From: DATFNV01 sp963827935
GTDB lineage: Bacteria > Planctomycetota > Planctomycetia > Gemmatales > Gemmataceae
Assembly (NCBI GenBank): GCA_963827935.1
Contig: CAWHCN010000004.1
Coordinates: 1,426,001 to 1,490,000, forward strand
Reading direction: 5' to 3'
Length of the DNA stretch: 64,000 nt
A program made the translations under genes and the position numbers. This document shows, one piece after another, positions 53,436 through 61,000 of this stretch. The notes beneath the pieces were generated by a model. That model was not told the DNA's origin. It searched no databases and saw only the letters and a program-made list of their open reading frames with translations. How positions within the stretch are numbered: position 1 is the first letter of the stretch; the number at the start of each line of letters is the position of its first letter.

Positions 53436-54383
53436 ATGCACAACGGCTTCCTTGCCGAGCTGGCGCGTCTGGGTCCGGAGGCGGCGGTGCGGCCGTTCAG
53501 CCTGGCCGGAGCCCGCAGCTATTGCGCCCGGCTGACGCGCAGCCATTACGAGAACTTCAGCGTGGCGTCGCTCCTCTTGCCGCGCCGGCTGCTGCCGCAC
53601 TTTCACGCCGTCTACGCCTATTGCCGCTGGGCCGACGACCTCGCCGACGAGGCCGGCGGCGGAGAGAAGGCTCTGGCGCTCCTCCGCTGGTGGCGCGAAG
53701 AATTACTGCGCTGCTACGACGGCCAGCCGACGCATCCGGTCATGGTCGCCCTGCAACCGACGATCCGCCGTTTCGCCATCCCGCCGCGGCCGTTCCTCGA
53801 TCTGCTCGTCGCCTTCGAGCAGGATCAAGTCGTCAAGCAGTACGAAACCTACGAGCAATTGCTCGGCTATTGCCGCTACTCGGCCAATCCGGTCGGGCAC
53901 CTGGTGCTGTACCTATGCGAATGCATCGATGCTGAGCGGGCGGAGCTGGCCGATCACATCTGCACCGGGCTGCAACTGGCCAATTTCTGGCAGGACGTGG
54001 CCCGCGATCTGGACATCGGCCGGATTTACCTCCCCGCGGAGGACCGGCAGCGGTTCGGCGTCAGCGCGGACGACCTCGCCGCGCGGCGGACCACGCCCGG
54101 GTTTGTCGCCCTCATGCGTTTCGAGGTGGAGCGGGCGCGGGAGTTGTTCCATCGAGGAACGCCGCTGCTGGCGCTGCTGCCGGCGGAGTTGCGGCTGGAT
54201 GTCGAGCTGTTCCAGCGAGGCGGGCTGGCCATCCTAGGGAAGATCGAGAAACAGGGGTTCGACGTTCTGGCCCGCCGGCCGGCGCTGGCCAAATGGGAGA
54301 AGGCGGCGCTGCTGGGAGGGGCACTGTGGCGGCACGTCCAAGCCCTTGCGAGCGGCGCGGCGTCAGCCCGCCCGTACCCATGA
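53436..54383 (+). CDS. hpnC: HpnC-type squalene/hydroxysqualene synthase
   Basis: The 315-residue protein is an all-helical isoprenyl synthase: SHYENFSVASLLLPRRLLPH (a signature of HpnC), AYCRWADDLADEAGG (first Asp-rich motif), LLGYCRYSANPVGHLVL, and LANFWQDVARDLDIGRIYLP (second Asp-rich motif). Members of this branch act in the HpnC/HpnD/HpnE route, converting presqualene diphosphate to hydroxysqualene. HpnD and HpnE are not in the window. The last 12 residues (ASGAASARPYP region) are encoded by a palindrome, so the native C-terminus was probably replaced. Confidence 0.92.
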   Translation: MHNGFLAELARLGPEAAVRPFSLAGARSYCARLTRSHYENFSVASLLLPRRLLPHFHAVYAYCRWADDLADEAGGGEKALALLRWWREELLRCYDGQPTHPVMVALQPTIRRFAIPPRPFLDLLVAFEQDQVVKQYETYEQLLGYCRYSANPVGHLVLYLCECIDAERAELADHICTGLQLANFWQDVARDLDIGRIYLPAEDRQRFGVSADDLAARRTTPGFVALMRFEVERARELFHRGTPLLALLPAELRLDVELFQRGGLAILGKIEKQGFDVLARRPALAKWEKAALLGGALWRHVQALASGAASARPYP

Positions 54384-54413
54384 GTACCGGCGGGCTGACG
54401 CCGCGCCGCTCGC
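54348..54413. repeat. 24-bp-arm palindrome overlapping the hpnC stop
   Basis: Arms 54348-54371 and 54390-54413 are exact complements around an 18-base loop that contains the hpnC stop codon (54381-54383). It lies between the convergent hpnC and ankyrin genes. Confidence 0.85.
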
Positions 54414-54427
54414 CCTTAGAATTTATG

Positions 54428-55531
54428 TCACGTCGCCGCTCTCCGCTCGCGGAGGAACTCCGCAATCGCTGTCCGGCCACCGTGGATCGCCCAACCGAGC
54501 GGCGTACCGTGATAAACCGTGTCCCGGAGGTCCAGCCGCGCGCCGCGTTCAACCAGCAGCCGTACCACGTCGGCGTGGCCGGATAGCGCCGCCTGGTGCA
54601 GCGGCGTCGAATGCGCGTGGAACCCGTCCGGATTGTAGCGGTTCGGATCCTCACCGGAATCGAGCAGCCGCCGCACAATGTCGGCGTGGCCGTGCTGGGC
54701 GGCGAGGGCCAGGCCGATATGTTTGCTTTGGGCATCGGCGGCCGGGAGCAGCCGGGCCGCGTCCGCGCGGCGGCCCAGTCCGGCCACCGCGGCCAGGTTG
54801 TCAAGCGGCGCGCCGCGGCGCGCAAGCGCCTCTGCCGTGTCCAGGTAACCAAAGGCCAGCGCCGTCATCAGCGCCGATTGCCATTGTGAGCCAGGCCCCA
54901 CCAAGGCCGCGCCGTAATCGAGCAGCGTCTCCGCCAGCACAGCTTGCAGACCCACGTTGGCCGGGTGACAGCTCGACACCAGCATGCTCATGGTCGTACA
55001 CTTCGCATCGTACATGTCCGCCACGGCATCGACCTCGGCGCCCGCGTCCAGCAATACCCTGGTGACTTCGACGGCGTTCCCCGGTGTCTTCTGTCGGCCG
55101 TGCTCGACGCCGTTGGCGCCGATATAGTGCAACAGGGTCGCATGATGGCTCCGCGTCGAGTGTGCACGTATAAGTTCCGGATCCTCGCGCAACAGGGCCC
55201 GAAGCACTGCGACGTCACCCGAGATGACCGCGTCCACGGCCGCCTCGAAGCGGCTGACGGCGCGGTCGCGGCTCACGGCATCCGTGAACCGCGCGAGGTC
55301 TGCCCAGTTCTCGAAGGCATGTTCGTGGGCGACAACGACTTGGGCGTCAGCGAGATCGAGCGTTGCGGCCTTCACATCGGTCACCGACTTGCCACGGGAG
55401 CGTGGGTGCAACCACTTGACGCGCCACGCCGCGGCTTCGTCGTGGGACGTGAGCGCATGCAACAGCTTTTCGGCCTGCTGGTGGTATTCCTCCAGGGCGG
55501 CATGATACGGGAGAGGACCGACGTGGCTCAT
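54428..55531 (-). CDS. Ankyrin-repeat protein
   Basis: The 367-residue protein has an N-terminal helical part (YHAALEEYHQQAEKLLHALT) and a domain with EHAFENWADLARFTDAV. Ankyrin repeats follow to the C-terminus: DAVISGDVAVLRALLREDPE, VEVTRVLLDAGAEVDAVADM, LALAAQHGHADIVRRLLDSG, TPLHQAALSGHADVVRLLVE and GTPLGWAIHGGRTAIAEFL. Ankyrin domains bind other proteins. No enzymatic domain or signal peptide is seen. Start ATG 55531 is preferred because a possible in-frame start further upstream would translate the palindrome at 55562-55620. Confidence 0.85.
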   Translation of the reverse strand: MSHVGPLPYHAALEEYHQQAEKLLHALTSHDEAAAWRVKWLHPRSRGKSVTDVKAATLDLADAQVVVAHEHAFENWADLARFTDAVSRDRAVSRFEAAVDAVISGDVAVLRALLREDPELIRAHSTRSHHATLLHYIGANGVEHGRQKTPGNAVEVTRVLLDAGAEVDAVADMYDAKCTTMSMLVSSCHPANVGLQAVLAETLLDYGAALVGPGSQWQSALMTALAFGYLDTAEALARRGAPLDNLAAVAGLGRRADAARLLPAADAQSKHIGLALAAQHGHADIVRRLLDSGEDPNRYNPDGFHAHSTPLHQAALSGHADVVRLLVERGARLDLRDTVYHGTPLGWAIHGGRTAIAEFLRERRAAT

Positions 55532-55561
55532 GGAGATGCTTTCATTGCCACTGCCCGGCCG

Positions 55562-55620
55562 GGCAGCCCGAAGCGCCAGCGAGGACGAATGGCGATTCCT
55601 CGCTGGCGCTTCGGGCTGCC
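55562..55620. repeat. 24-bp-arm perfect inverted repeat
   Basis: Arms 55562-55585 and 55597-55620 are exact complements around an 11-base loop. The core AAGCGCCAGCGAGGA is shared with the palindromes at 26409-26467 and, more loosely, 30175-30237. It lies between the TetR gene and the ankyrin gene, both on the minus strand. Confidence 0.85.
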
Positions 55621-55638
55621 TGCCGCGGATGACCAGGC

Positions 55639-56262
55639 TCATCGCCCCCGGCAGGCCGCTCCCTCAAGGAAGTTATCGACGATGCGGCGGGCCAGGTCGT
55701 CCGGGCGCGGGAGTTGGCCGAAGCGAATGATCGCGCGGATGCCGCCCAGCAGGATCCACAGCGTCGTTTCCTGATCGCGGACGCGGAAGGCCCCCTCGGC
55801 GGCAGCCTCGGCAAACAGGTCCCGCACCATCTGCGGCATCCGTTCGCGCGGCTCCTGCCAGGGGAAGGCCTCGCCGGAGGCGGCCATCACCTCGGCCCGC
55901 TGGATCAAATCCAGCAGGTGGGGCTCCGCATCGAATTCCTCGAGGACGGCAGCGACCAGGGCGACCAGGCGTTCCCGAGCCGCGCCGTCGCCCGCCGCGA
56001 TGTCTTCCATGCGGCGGACGAAGCGGTCCGACGACCGACCGAGCATCGCCCGATACAGCTCTTCCTTGTCGGCAAAGTAGCGGTAGAGGGTCCCCTTACC
56101 CACCTCGGCCTCGGCCGCAATGTCCTCCATGCGCACCTCGTGGAAGCGGTGGGCACCGAACAATCGCGTGGCGGCACCGAGGATGCGGTCAGCCTGGTCG
56201 AGGGTCTTGGTACGCACGGAGCCTGACACTCCAGGGGGACGCGAGGCCTTGACCGGCGGCAT
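55639..56262 (-). CDS. TetR-family transcriptional regulator
   Basis: The 207-residue protein has the TetR DNA-binding domain at residues 20-70: DQADRILGAATRLFGAHRFH, RMEDIAAEAEVGKGTLYRYF and ADKEELYRAML, followed by a helical ligand-binding domain with a typical C-terminal TetR segment (LLGGIRAIIRFGQL). Start ATG 56262. A perfect 14-bp palindrome stands 7-20 bases upstream, probably its own operator, so it should repress itself. Because the opposite side holds a plus-strand gene at 56458, that gene may also be controlled. Confidence 0.9.
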   Translation of the reverse strand: MPPVKASRPPGVSGSVRTKTLDQADRILGAATRLFGAHRFHEVRMEDIAAEAEVGKGTLYRYFADKEELYRAMLGRSSDRFVRRMEDIAAGDGAARERLVALVAAVLEEFDAEPHLLDLIQRAEVMAASGEAFPWQEPRERMPQMVRDLFAEAAAEGAFRVRDQETTLWILLGGIRAIIRFGQLPRPDDLARRIVDNFLEGAACRGR

Positions 56263-56268
56263 AACGGA

Positions 56269-56282
56269 ACTGACCGGTCAGT
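56269..56282. promoter_or_regulatory. Probable TetR operator
   Basis: ACTGACCGGTCAGT is a perfect 14-bp palindrome located immediately upstream of the TetR start codon. Length, symmetry and position are those of a TetR-family operator used for autoregulation. Confidence 0.7.
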
Positions 56283-56457
56283 ATTACTTTAACCGCCTGG
56301 GCAGCCACTTACAAGCGGATTTTGCCCCCCGCTGCCACTACCTGCGGGTGTTGCTCATCGACCGTGCCGGGGGTAGGATGCCAGAAGGCGGGCAGTCCGG
56401 GGCAGTGACTCGCGGGCTGCCGTCATCGCTGGACCAGGCATTCCCGGAGCGCCTGAC

Positions 56458-57048
56458 ATGGCCAAAGAGGTTCTCTGCCCCATCTGCGGCGCCACCTACA
56501 ACCTGGCGGACGAGCAGATCGGCAGGAAGGTCCGCTGCAAGAAATGCGAGCACGCCTTTACCGCCGGCGGCGAAGCGAAACGCCGGGTCGATGAGGATGA
56601 CGATGAGGACGACGGACCGCGAAGCAGGTCGCGATCGAAGACCAAGAAAGCCCAGGAGCGCAACGAGGAAGACGACAAGCCGAAAAAGACGAAGCCGATC
56701 CAGGAGCAGGCCAAGGCCCGCACGCCCAAGGAGCCGGGCATCCCCGTGTCCTCGTTCATCATCCTGGGAGTGGTGCTGGGAGTGCTGTTCCTGTGCTGCG
56801 GCGGCGGGACTCTGGTCTGGTGGGCCTTTTCACAGCGCACCACCAAGCAGAACCCGCCGCGTCGCGGCGAACTGCCCGGGAAGTCCGTGCTGTTCGCCGC
56901 GGCCGATCGCCTTCCCCAGGACGCCTGTCCGGTGGAGGGTCTCTGGGGTGGAAATCCGTTCTCTCACCGGCGCCAGCCATACCCGAAGCCGATGCCCACG
57001 CCCACCGGCGGCGGATCGACCACCACCACCGGGGCCGGCTCCACATAG
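56458..57048 (+). CDS. MJ0042-type zinc-finger membrane protein
   Basis: The 196-residue product has an N-terminal MJ0042/zinc-ribbon motif (LCPICGATYNLADEQIGRKV then CKKCEHAF), an acidic and Lys/Arg-rich disordered stretch (about residues 45-95), and one membrane helix (SSFIILGVVLGVLFLCCGGG). The last 30 residues overlap the antisense end of the glycine-zipper gene by 85 bases, and the composition there is that of the antisense strand, so the true C-terminus may be shorter or shifted. Such proteins are common in planctomycetes, usually with larger outer domains; this one may be truncated. Confidence 0.65.
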   Translation: MAKEVLCPICGATYNLADEQIGRKVRCKKCEHAFTAGGEAKRRVDEDDDEDDGPRSRSRSKTKKAQERNEEDDKPKKTKPIQEQAKARTPKEPGIPVSSFIILGVVLGVLFLCCGGGTLVWWAFSQRTTKQNPPRRGELPGKSVLFAAADRLPQDACPVEGLWGGNPFSHRRQPYPKPMPTPTGGGSTTTTGAGST

Positions 57049-57530
57049 TAGCGCCGCGGCAGCCGGGCCGCCGTCAACTGCATCTCGCGAATGACGGCGT
57101 CGCTCACCCGATTCTCGCGCAGCCAGGTGATGTCGGTGGGCGACAGGTTGAAGACCGTCGGGCTGGTACGGATCTGGTTGATGATGATGTCATCCGGCAC
57201 ATTCTGCTGCGCCATCTGGGCCACGTCGGTCAGGCCGAGGGCCCGGGACTGAGCGATGGCGGCGGCGCGGGCTTCCTGGCGGTCCTTGTCGTTGCCTATG
57301 GCCGCTCCGGTCAGTCCGCCAACGGCCGCACCGATGGCCGCGCCCGCCACCGGAGCCCGTACCGCACTGCCGAGGATCGCCCCGCCCAGCCCGCCGATCC
57401 CGGCCCCGGCCAGGGCCCCCGTTTCGGTGTTGTTGGCGCAGCCGGTCGCCAGGAGGACCGGGACGAGCACCAGGGCAGAGAGCAGCTTTGGCACAATTCG
57501 GGCGAACTGCGGGGAACTGGTAGCGTACAT
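56964..57530 (-). CDS. Glycine-zipper lipoprotein
   Basis: The 188-residue protein has a signal peptide ending in a lipobox (VLLATGC). A glycine-zipper region follows (GALAGAGIGGLGGAILGSAV, APVAGAAIGAAVGGLTGAAI) that probably inserts in or packs against a membrane. A periplasmic helical domain comes next (QMAQQNVPDDIIINQIRTSP, FNLSPTDITWLRENRVSDAV). The end is a Pro/Val-rich stretch and GYGWRR. GGAGGGG stands upstream of ATG 57530. Related lipoproteins are abundant outer-membrane components in planctomycetes; no specific function is known. Confidence 0.8.
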   Translation of the reverse strand: MYATSSPQFARIVPKLLSALVLVPVLLATGCANNTETGALAGAGIGGLGGAILGSAVRAPVAGAAIGAAVGGLTGAAIGNDKDRQEARAAAIAQSRALGLTDVAQMAQQNVPDDIIINQIRTSPTVFNLSPTDITWLRENRVSDAVIREMQLTAARLPRRYYVEPAPVVVVDPPPVGVGIGFGYGWRR

Positions 57531-58074
57531 GATTTGACCCCTCCTGCGGTCCGAGGTGCCGGGCGCGGCCGGCTCGGGGGGCCCTGAACTACCAGAAAGC
57601 CTCCCGGGCGTCAAGCAGTCTGCGGCCGTGACGGCGACCACCTGTCTTTATCGGTTGGCGGGAGGGGACGACTTGAATCGATCGCGACGCCGGGACCCTG
57701 TCAGGGTGCTCGTCGCTATCATGTCCAGGTTGATCGGATTCAGGTAGCGGCTCAGTTTGGTGTAGGTCAGGCTTTCCAGCCTGACAACACACAGCAAACG
57801 GTCAGGCTGGAAAGCCTGACCTACGCCAATGTGAGCCACTACCCGGATTTAGCCTCTCTCTGGGGTTCCCGGGCGCTGCGTACACATCGGACTTCAGTTC
57901 AACCTGGCGCTCTTGAGCGCGATCTGACAGCGCAAGTCCATGCTGGCATATGGATTGCGCCGCTACCCCAGGTTGAACAGAATTCCCCCCGACTTCAGTT
58001 CAAGATGGCTCTTTGGGACCATCCGTTCGGTCCACCGATGGGCCAAGTGGCCTGCGCTGGACCAACGGGGCCTA
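57531..58074. other. Intergenic region with a palindrome and GTTGAACT-type repeat copies
   Basis: No gene is supported. A palindrome with 24-bp exact arms lies at 57762-57785 and 57801-57824. The stretch 57879-57909 is an inverted copy (one mismatch in 31) of 41325-41355, part of the 41.2-41.5 kb element, and a weaker copy follows at 57968-58003. The right end contains the stop of the giant S53 gene. Confidence 0.65.
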
Positions 58075-61000
58075 TCATTCCGGCAAACCGCTGTCGTCGG
58101 CACCATCGCTGCCATCGCCGCCCGGCAGGAAGTAATCGTCGCCGATGACGGCATCGGCAGCCGGTGCGACGACGCGGCCCGGTGCGAGCGTCTGTCCGAA
58201 CGGGAGCCTGGTCGCCGCCTGCCACCCACCGGCCAGGATGGCGTCCAGGGCGGCGGGATAGCCGGTCGCTGTCGCATCCATCTCGGCGCCCTCGCCCGCG
58301 TTCCCGCCGTCCAGGGGATCGCCGACCAGCGGGTCGGAGGCCGGCTTGCCGATGAGCAGATCGTCGATGGTGTCGGCCGTCAGGTCGGGACGTGGCCAGA
58401 CGGCGATCGGGGTGAGCGGGACGCCCGGGGTCCACACCGGGTCGCTGGCGGCGGGCAACCAGGAAGCCGTGGGCGGGTCGTTGCCGCGGCTGGCGGCCGG
58501 GGCCTGGAACACGGCGCCAGCCCCGCTGGGCAAGAGGAACGCGGCTCCCTCAACCATGCTGCCGCTGCCCACCGCCGGGTCCAGCGAGAGCGATGGGGCC
58601 AGGTGGAGCGTCCGCCCGCTATCCGCCGGCGCGGTTCGGACCCCGGCCGAGGGGGGGCTTTGACCCGCCGTGGCCGGCATCACCAGGCCGACCTGGTCAA
58701 TCGCAAAATTGCCCTGGCCGCGCAAGCCGCTCACCACGGCATCGAAGACGTTGAGGACGTTGATTGAGCCCTGGCCCTGGGCGGAGGCGCCGCCCGCCGC
58801 AGCGGAGGCGTTCGTCGCCGATGTCCCCTGGTAAGCGATCAGGTCGGGCACCAGCAGGTTGGCGATGGGGGTCCCCAGCCCGGTCACCATGTTATAGCCG
58901 GCGGCCGCCGTGAAGCCGCCGTTCGTGCCGCTGGTGATGGAATTGAAGTCGGCCGCCGACAGGCCATACAGGGCCTGCTGGGTCTCGGTGCCGCCGTTGC
59001 TGCTCAGGGTCGTCGCGCCGGCCGCCACCCGCCCCTGGTCCACCAGGGCCATCAGGCCGGCCCACGACGGCGCCGACAGGCTGGTGCCGCCCACCACTTC
59101 CCACGGATTGTCACTGCCCAGATTGTACGTGTCCGCGATCCAGGCCCCGGTCCCCGGGTCGGCCACGAAGGAAACGTCGGGCGTGGTACGGAGGCCGGTG
59201 GTCTGCACCCCCGCCTGGTAGACCGGCTGCGGCTCGTACAGGCTGACGCCGCCGCCGCTGCCGATGAACGCGCCCACCTGGTTCGAGAAATAACCCCAAC
59301 CCGTCTCGTTCTTGTACGAATTGTCCGCATTGAGGTATAGGCTCGTGCCGCCGACCGCGACCACGTTGGGCGAGAACGATGGGTATTCCGGATCGGCCGT
59401 GCCGTAGTCGCCGGTGCTGGCCACGAAAGTCACGGGCGTATGGCCCGCCGGCGTCGTGAAGTAGCCGTCGTACAGCGCCTCGTCCTGGGCCAGCACCGCC
59501 TGCCCCTCGGGGAAGCCCCAGCTCATGGACACTACGGACACGCCCGGCTGATTGGCCGCCGTGCCGACGCTAGCCATCAGGTCCGCCAGCGACTGGCTGT
59601 TCGCCTCCACGACGACAATCTGCGCCCCGGCGCCATGGCGTGCGCCCATTCCACGTCGAGCTCTTCCTCGGTCTCCCAGCCGCCGGTTGGGTCAACGGCG
59701 GGCAGGTCGGCGGTCGTGCCGTCCTGGCCGAGCACGGTCACAAACGTCGAAGCCGCCCCATACTGGTCGAACAGCGTCGGCCCGCCCGTTGTCGCCCCGA
59801 ATTGATTGTCGAACGCATCCACCGCCTGGAGGATGTTCGGGTCGTCGTAGGCCTCGACAAGGGCGATGGTCTGCCCCGTGCCGTCGTAGGAGAGATCGTT
59901 GATGCCGTAGGCCGTGCGAACCTGGTCCGGGGTGTACGCGACCGAGCCAGCGGGCGGAGCCCCCAGGGCGTTTGCGATGGCGTTGCCGCTGATGTTCAGG
60001 GTTTTGATGACCAGCTCGTCCTTGATGCTGGCGTTGCCGCTGATAGTCAGCGCTGCGTCCGGGGCGTAGATGGTGCCGACCATGCCCGCCATGGAGTTGC
60101 CGCTGAACGCCAGGCCCTTCGAGTTGCTACGGTCCTGGAAGATAAGGAGGCCGTTGAGGTTGAAGCTGCCGTTGCCGCTCATAGCAATGGCGCCATAAGT
60201 GCCGCCATCGGTCGTGCCGTTGTAGCTGCTCCCCCCATTGAAGATGAACACGTTGCTGCCGCTGATACTGGCGTTGCCCGAAACTGTGAATCCGCCGCCC
60301 TCAAGGATGAGCGTCACACCTCCCGAGCCGAGATTGAGAACGGCGTTGCCGCTGACGATGACGCCGCCGGTCCCGATGACATACGTGCCCGGGCTTAGCG
60401 TCAGGTGGGCGTTGCCGGAGACGTTGATCGTGCTATAGGAGCCCTGGCTGATCGTCGCCGTGGAGTTGCCGCCAAGGTTCTCTGCACCCGTAGGGCTGTA
60501 GCTGGGAACGGCTGGCTGGACCAGACTGCTGAACGGATCGCCCGTCGCGCCTGGCGTGCCGGTCTTGGTGACTTTCGCATTGCCGCTATTGTTGATCCCA
60601 CCAACCACTTGCACGGTCGCGGCCGTCACCTGGGCGTTGCCGCTGGCGGAGATGGCGCTCGCCGAGCTTGAATCGACTACGACGTTGCCGGTGGTCGTGT
60701 TGATGCTCGCGTTCCCCGAAAGTGTGAGGGCCCCGCTGACCGTTGGGTCCAGAACGTAGATGGAGTTCCCGGCGGTGGCCGCGTTGATGGTCCCCGTGGC
60801 CGTCGCCGGCGTGCCGACGATCATGTAATTCGAGCCGATGACCGCGCTGGCCGTCAAGGTCCGGCTACCCGGATTGGCCGAATCGAAACTCTCTGTCAGC
60901 GTCGTGAAGGCATCGCTGTTGTACAGCTTGTTCGGAGCCAGTTCGCTTTCGACAAGGGCACTGTTGTAGCTGGTGACCTGGAAGGTCGGCGTCTCGGCCG

